Positions 37,480-50,353 of a stretch of DNA of 64,000 bases are shown here, piece by piece (positions within the stretch are counted from its first letter, which is position 1; each line of letters starts with the position of its first letter). The translations under genes and the position numbers were made by a program. Location of the stretch: the NCBI GenBank assembly GCA_028583405.1, contig CM053250.1:41126067-41190066 (forward strand), given 5' to 3'. Below the pieces are notes generated by a model, which was not told the DNA's origin, did not search any database, and was given only the letters and a program-made list of their open reading frames with translations. Source of the DNA: Pogonophryne albipinna. Lineage: Eukaryota > Chordata > Actinopteri > Perciformes > Artedidraconidae.

Positions 37480-38910
37480 ATATATTATATTTCAGCATAG
37501 CAGTTTAGCGTCAGCTTTTCAGCATAGAGCATTCCCACTAGCAATTTCTTCAGGAATTGCATTCTCTAGTTCTGCTTGTTGTTGTTTTCCCTCTCCTGTA
37601 GTGAGTTCTATACGTTTTAGTGCATGTAAATGGTCTGCAAAGGCTAAAATCCCTGTGTTCTATTGGCTAGCGCTCCAACACATTGTACGTGATAGGCTAA
37701 GGGGCGGGACATCTCTAAGCGGTTAACCAATCACAACAGAGCCGGCAAGCTAACCAATCAGAGCAGACTGGGCTCTGGTTTCAGACAGAGGGAAAAGAGG
37801 TGCTGAAGCACAGACAGTATGAGAACAATAAAGAGCTTTTTGAACATTAAAGCATGGAGACATGTCCCAGTAGAGACACTACATACTGATATACACCTGA
37901 ACATCAGCAGGAGAGGACTCTTTAAAGTAGAGACACTACATACTGATATACACCTGAACATCAGCAGGAGAGGACTCTTTAAAGTAGAGACACTACATAC
38001 TGATATACACCTGAACATCAGCAGGAGAGGACTCTTTAAAGTAGAGACTCTACATACTGATATACACCTGAACATCAGCAGGAGAGGACTCTTTAAAGTA
38101 GAGACTCTACATACTGATATACACCTGAACATCAGCAGGAGATGACTCTTTAAAGTAGAGACACTTCATACTGATATACATCTGAACATCAGCAGGAGAG
38201 AACTCTTTAAAGTAGAGACACTACATACTGATATACACCTGAACAGCAGCAGGAGAGGACTCTTTAAAGTAGAGACACTACATACTGATATACACCTGAA
38301 CATCAGCAGGAGAGGACTCTTTAAAGTAGAGACACAAGATACTGATATACACCTGAACATCAGCAGGAGAGGACTCTTTAAAGTAGAGACACTACATACT
38401 GATATACACCTGAACATCAGCAGGAGAGGACTCTTTAAAGTAGAGACACAAGATACTGATATACACCTGAACATCAGCAGGAGAGGACTCTTTAAAGTAG
38501 AGACACTACATACTGATATACACCTGAACATCAGCAGGAGAGGACTCTTTAAAGTAGAGACACTACATACTGATATACACCTGAACATCAGCAGGAGAGG
38601 ACTCTTTAAAGTAGAGAGACTACATACCGATATACACCTGAACATCAGCAGGAGAGGACTCTTTAAAGTAGAGACACTACATACTGATACACACCTGAAC
38701 ATCAGCAGGAGAGGACTCTTTAAATTAGAGACACTACATACTGATATACACCTGAACATCAGCAGGAGAGGACTCTTTAAAGTAGAGATACTACATACTG
38801 ATATACACCTGAACATCAGCAGGAGAGGACTCTTTAAAGTAGAGACACTACATGCTGATATACACCTGGACATCAGCAGAAAAGGGCCCCTTTAATCTGT
38901 CTTCCTTTCC
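37480..38910. mobile_element. Non-autonomous DNA-transposon-like repeat expanded by a minisatellite
   Basis: 37640-37869 contains words typical of a very abundant fish repeat: CTAACCAATCAGAGCAGA, TTTCAGACAGAGGG, AATAAAGAGCTTTTTGAACA. The right end, at about 38882, reads AAGGGCCCCTTTAA, close to the usual terminus of that repeat. The 57-bp array at 37870-38894 occupies the place of its subterminal segment. The left terminus could not be located. Confidence 0.55.
37870..38894. repeat. 57-bp minisatellite, 18 copies
   Basis: The unit begins GTAGAGACACTACATACTGA and ends AGGACTCTTTAAA. It is repeated 18 times with few substitutions. The period equals 19 codons, so long ORFs exist on both strands (plus-strand unit VETLHTDIHLNISRRGLFK). 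A copy variant with CACAAGATAC occurs at 38326 and 38440, exactly two units apart, which points to duplication of a dimer. A point change to TGA near 38143 ends the plus-strand frame. Confidence 0.95.
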
Positions 38911-40429
<1,519 letters not shown>

Positions 40430-40842
40430 ATAGATGCCTAGGGCCTGAATACAGTAGTACCTTCTATATTATCCAACTTACTTATTATCGGTCACAGACA
40501 ACAATAAAGATATGAAGATTCAAAATAAGAAGAAGGTTGTTGAAAGTCCGACAGTGTGGATGTGTTCATGTTCATTATTCAATATTCAAAAGAAAGAAGA
40601 TGTGCTTTTAAAATGCCAAGCTTCAAATAGCACAAGAATGATTAACGCTTTAAGGAAACCAGAAGAGGGGCCAATATGAAACCAAGTGGACAGGAAGAGG
40701 CATGGACCCCACACCCCTCTAACACAACGGAGCTGTGGTCCAGCAGATAAACAGCAAGATGTTACAGACAGTAAATAAGTAAAACAAACACAGAATTGGA
40801 GTGTGTTAGTTATATCTTGTGCATGCAGGGTGAGGCTGTGGT

Positions 40843-40967
<125 letters not shown>

Positions 40968-40982
40968 TGGGGGGGGGCTCAC

Positions 40983-41147
40983 CTGTGTGAAGCTCCAGGT
41001 GAGCTTCATGTGTTTGGTTCCTGCGTAGCTGCACTCCAGCAGCCGGGGTCTGCTGTTCACATCCACCAGACACTTGTTGTCGTCATCGTCGATGGTGGGG
41101 CTGAGCACCCCCAGGTGGAGCTGCTGAGAGCTGCTGTAGTACACGTT
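40983..41147 (-). CDS. galnt18: GALNT family, penultimate exon (lectin domain)
   Basis: On the minus strand a pyrimidine-rich acceptor ending CAACAG precedes AAC at 41147, and CAG|GTGAGC forms the donor at 40983/40982. The 165 bases give exactly 55 codons, from NVYYSSSQQLHLGVLSPTI to HMKLTWSFTQ. The acidic DDDDNKCLVDVNSRPRL segment contains the C-L-x-D signature of a ricin-B-like repeat, and TWSF is the end of that repeat. Both splice junctions are phase 0, and the frame continues into 3137-3283. The domain binds GalNAc-glycopeptides in active GALNTs; Y-subfamily members have weak or uncertain transferase activity alone. The likeness is to GALNT18, but GALNT8/9/17 paralogs cannot be excluded without alignment. 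No further exon was found up to 64000. Confidence 0.88.
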
Positions 41148-43780
41148 CTGTTGGGGGACAGGAGCAGGGTGAGGAGGGGGTGGCGTTTGTTATGGAAATT
41201 GTGAGATCAAATGTATTAACATTGCTGACTGTAAACTGTTCCTCTGATTAAGTCATAGCGTGGGAAGGGACCTTTTCAATGTGTGTGTAAAACAGATGTG
41301 TTTAGACTAGGGGGTTTTATGACATCCATTAGAAGATAGGATGAGGGGAAGGAAGTTAGGATAAGGTGTTATCTGTATCCCTTTTGCTCTGTGTAGGGTG
41401 TGAGTTTTGCATACAGTGCCAGGGGGTCTCAGCTGGCCTAACCAAATGTTGTTTGTAATGTAACTAAGCTTTGATGTCCTCCTATAAAGGAGAGACTGTT
41501 TCACTCAGAACAGTACTTGCTCTCTGGTGAGACGTCATACTTGCAAGTATAAAGCTCCTTATTGCTTTTAATACGAATATTGTGTCGCTGTACGTTTGTT
41601 ACCTTACTGATTATTTTCTCTAGACCACAGCTGATTTGAAAGCTGCTACGACATGTTCCAGAAGTGATGATGAAGGCCTCTACCAGCCTTAATGGCTTAA
41701 TGCAAGACTGATCTTTATTTAATTAAACAATTTACAAGAAAAAGGTTGTGTGTTTGGAAAAAAGGCATGACAGAGATCAACAGCTGTAATGAACCGGTGA
41801 CATTGTGGTTTTGTCCAAATGTCAGGACAGATTAGCTGTAATTTAAATATTCTAAGGTTGTTTTATTAGTATACAACATTTTAATTAAAAAATCTACTGC
41901 TTATGTTATTTCTTTTGTTATAGCATTTAATAAATGATAATATTGGTGTTAATGTTCACTTTATTTTAATTTAAGAGGTCATGTATATTTAAGTTATATT
42001 TCTTTTGATTTATGAATTTTCCATTCAAAAATGTTATTAAAAAGGCATGTACACCATAAAAGATGACTATTGAGATCTATTGTCAGGAATGTTATGGCGC
42101 GTTTCCACTGCAGCGCGGAGCTCGCTTTAAGCGTGCCGAGCCGTGCGGGGCCCGTTTTTGGTTGCGTTTCCACTTGGCCTAGTACCGGCTAGCGGGTCAC
42201 AATTCACAGTTTTTCTGGCCCCATAAAATCGTGGTTCTAGGGCCAGGAACAACCAGGCTGAGTCGGGCTGAGTATGCTAAACTAGAGAGAGAATCGCTGG
42301 CAAGGGGGCTACAACTACAACAAGATGAACATATTTGACCGTGATTTAATTGTAATACACGTTTCAAAATGATGCCGAAGTAACAACATACTGATACCGG
42401 TTAGTAAAAACCATGAATTAATGCTTTGACAAGTCTGCAGACAGACGGCAGGCGAAAAACCTTTTAGAATGCGTGTTTTCTAAATGGAGCTTGGCTAAGC
42501 TAACGTTATATATGCTCCGACCGTCCACACTCACAACAACGGCCTATACAGACATAAATAAACCAGCGACTGTATTCTCCATGACACAGGCAGGCTGTGG
42601 TTTGTACTTGTTTAACTTTTGTCTAGTTTCTGAACAGATATGAGGAGCTGGTGGTGGGGCCCAATGTGATATCTTTTCATGGGGCCCAAAATCCCTGGCG
42701 GCGCCCCTGCTTATATTCACAGATATTCATCAGCGGCAGAGAGAGGTAGAAGTAGGTTATATTTGTTCACTTGCTTTTAACCTCACCTGAAATATTTGCA
42801 AGGTTTCTGAACAACATTCTCATTTTAGTGTAGCGAAAAAGAAACAGGCCACCTGTAACTGATCTAATTAAGAAGAAAAACAGAGAGGGGAAACAGGGAG
42901 GAGAAATATCCCGTAATGAAGGAGGGAAAGGGAGGGTCAGGGATGGGAGAGTCCATACAGGCTATGTATTAGCTGAGAAATGTTTGCATACCTGAAAAAA
43001 AAAACAAGAACACACAAGGACATGGTAATTAATGCAAATATTAACCCAGTTTTGAAGCATGGGTAAATCAAACACAACCTGAAGTATTTAAAAAGTTTAA
43101 ACCATGTAGTGAGACAGGTCTAACAGAACAACAGGAGACACAGATCACAGACAACGTGACATGAGCAGAGCAAACGGATCAAGGTTGACATGAATTCCAA
43201 TCAAGCCAACATTTGAGAACAAGGAGAAACAAAAAGTAAAGAGTGCATGCTCAGAACAAATGGAAACAGGCAGTGTACTCAGACTTTGTGAGGGTGTGAC
43301 GTCGTGGGGGGAAACTGATGAAAATGATGACACTCTTGTTTGATCACGGCGTTTCTTGAGAGGAGACATTATCACACTTTATTACATGGCTTAGTTGAAT
43401 ACTCGATTCTGATTGGTCTATTTGGACATTTCAGAGGTTGAAAAACGTTGCTACGAAGGATCAAGGGACGATGTGTAGTCAAATCAATCCACAGAAAGAA
43501 GTCCGGTTGATTTAACGTCAGCTGTGGCATCAGAAATGAGTGTTCTCCATCAGAAACAAAACACAGTGGAATCATTTTGAATATTCATGTTCATATTTGT
43601 GGAGAGCACAAACTTTGGATTCATGATGGCTAAACTGTCCCCAGTAAAGAAAAGAAAAACAGAGCAAGAGAAGGAAAGAGGTGCGCTGGACGTCAGAGAA
43701 ATCAACAGAAGAAGACAGACAGGAAGTAAACACGAACAGGAACAGCAGAAGAAGACAGACAGGAAGTAAACACAAACAGG
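41148..43780. other. Upstream intron; possible solo LTR and MITE fragment
   Basis: 41190-41610 has a TATA-like CCTATAAAGGAG followed by GTATAAAGCTCCTTATTGC, which resembles a small solo LTR. No terminal repeat or target duplication could be fixed. 42095-42200 starts GGCGCGTTTCCACTGCAGC, a terminus whose inverted relative is at 53385-53405 (AGTAGAAATGCGCCA). The rest is unassigned. Confidence 0.35.
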
Positions 43781-43920
43781 GGCCGTTTCTCAATCTACGT
43801 ACGCGACTATCAAGCCAGCATCCTCGCGATTGAGAAACGGCCAGAAACTGTGAACTGACTCAAAGGGTGTTTCTCAATCGCGAGGATGCTGGCTTGGTAG
43901 TCGCGTACTTCCAAGTCACT
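43781..43920. repeat. Nested inverted repeats with GGCCGTTTCTCAATC ends
   Basis: 43781-43842 starts GGCCGTTTCTCAATC and ends GATTGAGAAACGGCC. In addition, 43868-43920 is the reverse complement of 43786-43838. A related end lies at 48943-48960 (GAGATTGAGAAACGGCC). The arrangement suggests a small MITE that duplicated in inverted orientation. Confidence 0.7.
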
Positions 43921-44184
43921 TCCTTCAGAAAGGAAGCAAGTATGCTTCCAAGCCACGGCTTCGGAAAACGAAGAAGAATGGAACAGGCTAACAAGTGTGC
44001 CACTCTCTCTAACGGTTTCAACATAAACTGTACCGAAAATAAATACCTCACGATGTCTATCTAATTATGAACTTGCTTTACTTTCACGGAACACATTTTT
44101 GGTGATAAAAAACAAATGTAACAAAGTAACATATTTACCAACACATACAGTATTCTATGCCACTACATACTTACATTTAACCTG

Positions 44185-44670
44185 TTAAACTACTCTGTAT
44201 AATTGTTCTGTAGTTATTGTAGCTAAAACGGCGCTTTTGAGAGATTTTAAATCTCAGATCTGCTCAAAGTGAACCTGTTACACAGGTCTCAGTGGGGCAC
44301 TCAACCCTGCATTACAATATAGGCAGGGACACTCTGCTGATTGCGTGAAGTACAACAGCGTGACTTAGTCATCTTTCAGCTAAAAAGCACTTAAATACCG
44401 CATTTAAAATCTGAAGAACTCAGTGTGCATCTAGACCGGGTGACGACACTACCTATTGACGCAGCAACCACTGTAAGTTATATTCTTGTTTAATTAGACT
44501 TCTCTGTTTCATTTATTCTACTTTGTATAATTGTTCTGTAGTTATTGTAGCTAAAACGGCGCTTTGAAGAGATTTTAAATCTCAGATCTGCTCAAGTGAA
44601 CCTGTTACACAGGTTTCAGTGGGGCACTCAACCCTGCATTACAATATAGGCAGGGACACTCTGCTGTCGC
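44185..44670 (+). repeat. Tandem 5' UTR units of an L2 LINE
   Basis: A block of about 150 bp starting GTATAATTGTTCTGTAGTT occurs at about 44198 and again at about 44525. It includes AAACGGCGCTTT, AATCTCAGATCTGCTCAA and CAATATAGGCAGGGACACTC. The spacing is roughly 327 bp and the two copies differ at only a few sites. The position, just ahead of the L2 ORF, suggests promoter monomers, as seen in some LINE families. Confidence 0.65.
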
Positions 44671-47526
44671 CCATCAGCTGTAGAGAGTTAACTAATTAGA
44701 GGGGCGTGGCCCCACAGCTGTGAGAACTCAGCAATCAGGCGTCCATTTTAGGTAGCTCTTTCCTGGAGTGTCAGCTTCAGCGTCAGACAGCCGAAGACAT
44801 TGGAGTCCTGCGGGAGTAAGACTGACAAAGACATTGGAGTCCTGCGGGAGTCACGAGGGTGGCAAATCCTCCTCTGATTGAGCTAATTATACCGCTGGTG
44901 TTTTATTTTATTTTCTTTAGTTTTCTAGCCCCTCATGCTATAATCATGTGTATTTTCTCCATTCCTGTTCATGTGTCCTCTCGCAATTATCACTGGCCCC
45001 GTGTATCTCGTAATCGATATAACCGGCCTGCTCTCGTCTATCCCACATGCTCCACTGAGATCCAACATCTAGTTTCAGGTGGCCTGTGGAACTGCCAGTC
45101 AGCTGTTCCTAAGGCTGACTTCATCTCTGGCTACGCTTCCCTGCAGTCCCTGGATTTCCTTGCTCTCACTGAGACCTGGATTACTCCATCCAACACATCC
45201 ACCCCAGCAGCTCTCTCCACAGCATATTCCTTCTCCCATACACCCAGACCCACTGGCAGAGGAGGTGGCAATGGTCTCCTGCTCTCTCCCAAATGGAGCT
45301 TTTCCCTCTTCAAGCTACCTAACTTCACTCCTTCCACCTTTGAATTCCATGCCGTCACAGTAACCCATCCTATACAATTAACCATTGTTGTTCTCTACCG
45401 TCCACCAGGCGCCTTGGGGGACTTCTTGGAGGAATTAGATCATCTCCTCTCACACATCCCTGAAACTGGCCCTCCCGCTGTACTTCTCGGAGACTTCAAC
45501 CTCCAGACAGGGAAGATAGACGAACTAACATCTCTGTTAACCGCCTTCGCTTTCTCACTGTCTCCATCCCCACCAACTCATAAAGCTGGCAATGTCCTTG
45601 ATCTCATATTCTCAAGGAACTGCACTACTTCTAACCTCTCTGTAAACCCGCTCCACACATCCGATCACTTCTTCATTTCATTCTCTCTACCCCTTTCCAA
45701 ACATAACGAACTAATCTCTTCTCATCCTGCACCTGTCCGCCGTAACCTTCGTTCCCTCTCCCCCTCTACCTTTGCCTCATCGGTGCTCTCAGCCCTCCCT
45801 TCCTCTGATTCGTTCCAACTCCTGCCTCCAAACTCTGCTGCAGAAACTCTCCTCTCTACTCTCTCATCCTCTCTGGACTCTCTCTGTCCTCTCACATCTC
45901 GGCAGGCTCGTCAGTCCCCTCCTGCTCCCTGGCTAAATGACGCACTGCGTGCTAATATAACCGTCCTTCGGGCAGCAGAGCGGAAACAGTGGAAATCCAA
46001 ACACCGTGACGACCTCCTAACCTATCAGGCTCTCCTCTCCTCTTTCTCTGCTTCGATCTCTCAGGCAAAAAGCTCTTTCTTTCAAGATAAGATCCAATCT
46101 TCCTATTCCAATCCCAAAAAACTATTTTCCATCTTCTCCACCCTCTTGGACCCCCCCAAAGCCCCTTCCCCCTCCTCCCTTCTGTCAAGCGACTTTGTTA
46201 ACCACTTTGAAAAAAAGGTTGATGATATTCGCTCTTCTTTTTCTGACTCACCTTTACTCACCGCTGGGTCACCAGACCCTCCTTCCACCCACACACTGAC
46301 CTCCTTTTCCCCTCTCTCTCCAAGTGAGGTTCTTACCCTCATTACCTCTGCCCGCCCTACCACCTGTCCTCTGGACCCTATCCCCTCAAACCTCCTTCAG
46401 ACTATCGCTCCTGATATTCTACCGTTTCTCACCCATTTCATCAACACTTCTCTAACTTCATGTCACTTTCCAAACAGTCTCAAGGAGGCAAGAGTAAACC
46501 CTCTCCTAAAGAAACCCACTCTCAACCCGTCTGATGTTATAAACTACAGGCCTGTCTCTCTCCTCCCGTTCCTGTCTAAAACACTTGAACGCGCTGTCTT
46601 TAAACAACTCTCCTGTTATCTCCATCAGAACAACCTTCTGGATCCGCACCAGTCTGGTTTCAGGGCAGGTCACTCCACAGAAACTGCTCTCATTGCTGTC
46701 ACTGAGGAACTGCACACTGCCAAAGCAGCATCCCTCTCCTCTGTCATCATCCTGTTGGACCTGTCTGCTGCATTCGACACGGTGAACCATCAGATCCTCC
46801 TTCACACTCTCCAAGAACTTGGAGTTTCAGGCTCTGCACTTTCCCTCCTCACCTCATACCTCAAAGACCGTACCTACAGGGTAACTTGGAGAGGGTCCGA
46901 GTCCGATCCTTGTCAATTAACTACAGGGGTCCCTCAGGGCTCTGTTCTTGGTCCCCTCCTCTTCTCCCTGTACACAAACTCGCTCGGATCTGTCATTAGC
47001 CCGCATGGTTTTTCATACCACTGCTACGCTGACGACACCCAATTAATTCTGTCCTTTCCCCCGCTCAGAGACCCAGGTCGTCGCACGCATCTCTGCTTGT
47101 CTAGCTGACATCTCACAGTGGATGTCTGCTCATCACCTCAAGCTCAACCTTGACAAGACTGAACTGCTTTTCCTTCCAGGAAAAGATTGTCCCACTCTTG
47201 ACCTAACAATCAACATCGGCACCTCTGTTGTTTCCCCGACTCAGACCGCAAGGAATCTGGGTGTGACCCTAGATAACAAACTGTCCTTCACTGCAAACAT
47301 CGCTGCTACAACCCGTTGCTGCAGATACACGCTTTACAACATCAGGAGGATACGTCCCCAGCTGACCCAGAAAGCGATGCAGGTTCTGGTCAAGGCTCTC
47401 GTCACCTCACGCCTAGACTACTGCAACTCCCTCCTGGCTGGTCTACCTGCATGTGCCATCCGACCTCTGCAGCTCATCCAGAATGCAGCGACTCGTCTGG
47501 TCTTCAACCTTCCTAAAATTTTTTAA
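44660..47526 (+). mobile_element. L2-clade LINE (copy 3), 3'-truncated
   Basis: A 5' UTR of about 280 bases leads into an endonuclease-RT ORF. The sequence stops abruptly at about 47518 inside the C-terminal conserved region (LIQNAATRLVFNLPK). No 3' UTR or tandem tail follows, and no remainder was seen up to 64000. LINE copies usually lose their 5' end, so 3' loss points to a later deletion or insertion. Confidence 0.85.
44946..47524 (+). pseudogene. L2-clade ORF2: endonuclease + reverse transcriptase
   Basis: The first ATG of the frame is at 44946 (MCIFSIPVHVSSRNYHW). The APE endonuclease is complete in its key residues: GLWNCQS, LTETW, GDFN and SDHF, up to about 45700. The RT shows [42 protein letters not shown] (motif A), [18 protein letters not shown] (motif B) and HCYADDTQL (motif C). 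A frameshift near 47080 (after LILSFPPL) ends the first frame at 47108. The rest continues from 47122 (MSAHHLKLNLDKTELLFLPG) to a stop at 47524-47526 created at the truncation point. No separate ORF1 was recognised upstream. It is a dead copy of a retrotransposon in the GALNT intron, on the opposite strand. Confidence 0.88.
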
Positions 47527-47558
47527 ACCAGGGTCCCCGCCGGCGGGGACCCTGGTTT
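47525..47558. repeat. 34-bp perfect palindrome at the L2 break
   Basis: The left half is AAACCAGGGTCCCCGCC and the right half is its exact complement GGCGGGGACCCTGGTTT, with no spacer. It directly abuts the truncation of the L2 LINE. As RNA it would form a long GC-rich hairpin followed by T8. Confidence 0.9.
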
Positions 47559-49073
47559 TTTTTCTTCACGACACTGTGTCTCAGGGGATCTTAATATTTA
47601 AGAACCTATTAATGTGTTATACCAGATTAACGGAAATAATCTCAGCTAACTGACGATACAAACCATTTTTACCAAAACAAAACACAAGTCTCATAAGAAG
47701 CATCTAAATGACCCCTTAGCGAAAAATGCTAACGGACATTGGCACAGAACTCAAGATAAAAGTACCCTTATTACTTATCGTAGCTGCACATACAAGATAT
47801 CCGATTAAAGCTGAGGTTCCACAGATTATTTAGGTATATAGTATCATCACTGAGTCATCCGAACTCGCGACAGGGGAAGCAAACACAGACATCACAACAC
47901 ATACCTTTACGGAGCTTCTAGGGAGATCGTCTCACCGTAGCTGTCAATCTGATCAAAAGACGTGTTCAATGGCATTAAAACGAGAAAAAACGCGGCTGAA
48001 TCGGTTAATCCATAGGTTTTTAACGTCTCTGTATAAAAAAATTATTTCTTTTATAATCCATAATTCCATTTTTATGTAAAAATCGCAGAGCAAAAGTTAG
48101 CTGCTAATGGTAGCCACCAGAGTGGCTGCTGCTTCCGGTCTTGTCTATGCGGCAGTCTAACACACACACACACATTACCAAATAACGACTATGTGTGCAT
48201 TCCCCTCGATTCCATTGGCTCTGACGGTTAGAAAGATATGTCACATGTCAAAATCCAGCAAGGGGGGCCAGAGATAAGGAAAATCCACCCAAATGGCCCC
48301 AGAAGAGTTTTTTTTTCTTCTAAATCTGTCTAAAAAGGTCAAATATCACTTGTTTTGCATCAATCTTGATACAGGGTACTTATTATATGTTGTACTTTGG
48401 ATTCCTAAAGCTTTTAGTCTACTAACCCATCATCCAAGGGTAGTTTTCACTATAAGTACAAAATATTTTTTGGACAGACACTATAATTTACAGTTTTTTA
48501 CCATGTTCAATCTGAATTGTCTTTAAAATAAAAAACATCTATATTGATTCTGACTTTTCTACATCCAACTCACAGGTTTATCATTACTTTGAGAAAAAAG
48601 ATTATTAATGTAACCCTTTTAGAAGGGAAGACATGGTCATTTGTTCTGGGAATGTCATTTTCGAGCCTGAAACCTGAAAAACAGGCTCGGGGTTTAACAG
48701 GTTTTAAATGTGTGCTGCGTCGGTTCAGCCATTCTCCGCAAGGGTTTTTGAAATTGGTCCGTGCGCAAAGCATTGTGGGGATTTTAAGGACGCGAAGTCT
48801 ACCCATGTGCAGCCTCGAAATTTCCCCCAAACCAAGGACGCGGCCTCGGTGGAATTCCAAGTATGCTGGAGATTGGGACAGTCCTTCGGCGGCACTCGAT
48901 GACGTAGCATCCTTGAAATATTGTCTTGGAAGCCAGAATCCTCGAGATTGAGAAACGGCCAAAGGCTGAAGTCGAATAGTCCATTTAGCTTATAGAAACC
49001 TTCCTAACGGAGTGAAATTACCCGGAAGTCCCTCAGTGGCAGCCGTGATAAGTGCCGTTCGAATTCTCTAGAT
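47559..49073. other. Intronic sequence with unresolved transposon ends
   Basis: 48655-48710 has CCTGAAAAACAGGCTCGGGG followed by TTTAACAGG, similar to ends of fish TTAA elements. 48760-48960 belongs to the GAGAAACGGCC MITE type. No complete element could be delimited, and no gene was seen. Confidence 0.4.
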
Positions 49074-50345
49074 CAGTGGTTCCCAAACGGTGTGCCGCGG
49101 CACACTGGTGTGCCGTGAGGCAAGTCCGGGTGTGCCGTGGGATTTTGTGACAACCATACGTTATTATTGCAATATACAACTACACAAAAATAATTATTTT
49201 TTTATTTACTATATCAGTACTTTGTAGGTTTATATGTACGTAATCTGCGCGACTTGCGCGTCCACATCTCCACGTGCAGTGCTGTATAAACATGGCTGAG
49301 TCAGCGATAACTTTCGAGGGGTGGAGGTATGCCCATTATTTTGAGTTCGTCCGAAGAATAGACAGGAATGTGACGGTGAGGTGCAAACTGTGTCCAGGCC
49401 AGAAGCTGTTATCCACTGCTGGAAACACCACGTCAAACCTCAACAAACACCTGCAAAGAACACATGCTAAGGTGAAGCTAACGCACACGCTATTTGTTGT
49501 TTGTTTATATCACGTAGTCTGTTCTTCTTCTCTGTCTTCCGGTTGTTGCCTGTTTTGAATGACAAATACACACTACCACCGCCTGCTGGTAAGGAAAGTT
49601 ATTGCCACTCACGCATGCGCAGTTCGTACGTGCTCGGCGAGTAAAGTAACGAGTAAAGTAACGAGTTACTTTATGTAGATTGTAACGAAGTAGTGTAATA
49701 TGTTACTTTTTTTAAAGTAATATGTAATATATTACATTTTTTTAGTAACGATCCCATCTCTGGAGTTGGCGTTCTCTACTCTGATTTACATGAAGAACAA
49801 CAGGAGGTCACGGCTCTCTGTTGAACAGGACTTGCGAGTGGCCCTCTCCTCAGTGCCACCAAGGATTAAAAAATTCTGCGCGCCCCGACAGGCACATGTA
49901 TCTCACTAATTTGTAAGTCGGCAAAATATAGCACATGTTTCAATGTTGATTGCTGAAATGTTACATTTATAATTTGTAGTTCAGGACCATGGACAATGCA
50001 GCTTCCTTGCATTGACAGTTCTCTGTGCTGAATTTCTGCTGAGTTTCCTTTGCCTCATTTTTTATTTTGTGACCTGTCTGGTTTAAATGAGTGTGTTGCT
50101 GCTTTGATGAAGCCTAATTTAAGTTTCAAATTAATTTCTGAAATATTTCGTTAATAAATATTTCATGAGTAATATAGTTGTCTTTGTCACATTTTGGCAT
50201 TAGTAAATAATTATGCACATTTACAGATATTTTACATGATATGAGTGATAACACGTGTTATAAGGGCTATTTTGCACAATAGGTGTGCCTTGAGATTTTT
50301 ACTTGTCCTTTGGTGCCTTGGGCACAAAAAGTTTGGGAACCACTG
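49074..50345 (+). mobile_element. hAT transposon, internally deleted, 8-bp TSD
   Basis: The ends CAGTGGTTCCCAAAC and GTTTGGGAACCACTG are inverted repeats. CTCTAGAT is duplicated exactly (49066-49073 and 50346-50353). The element keeps the first exon and the last codons of its transposase. A second repeat appears to be nested in between, at about 49620-49760 (GAGTAAAGTAACGAGTTAC ... GATCCCATCTCTGG). Confidence 0.92.
49292..49909 (+). pseudogene. hAT transposase (ZBED/SCAND3-like), two terminal fragments
   Basis: The first piece starts at ATG 49292 (MAESAITFEGWRYAHYF). It holds a BED-type zinc finger, VRCKLC ... NLNKHLQRTH (CX2C and HX4H), and reaches AAG|GTGAAG at about 49471, which looks like a splice donor, before running on to a stop at 49556-49558. 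The last piece, about 49761-49909, reads AFSTLIYMKNNRRSRL then VEQDLRVALSSVPPRI and ends QAHVSH plus TAA. This is the C-terminus of ZBED5/SCAND3/FAM200-like hAT transposases. The catalytic RNase-H-like core is gone, so the element could move only with help in trans. Confidence 0.82.
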
Positions 50346-50353
50346 CTCTAGAT

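Noticed and set aside
37819..38873. Repeat-protein ORFs with a 19-residue period on both strands
   Set aside because: The period follows from the 57-bp minisatellite. Frames are open on both strands and one is already broken by TGA, with no start context or splice support.
37819..38894. CRISPR array
   Set aside because: The units are contiguous with no variable spacers, the host is a vertebrate genome, and no cas gene is present.
41190..41610. Possible solo LTR upstream of the penultimate GALNT exon
   Set aside because: The TATA-like and poly(A)-like motifs are suggestive, but ends and target duplication were not identified, so it is listed only as a possibility.
48544..48984. Overlapping 120-135-codon ORFs on both strands
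   Set aside because: They lie in a GAGAAACGGCC-type MITE region and are open in several frames at once.
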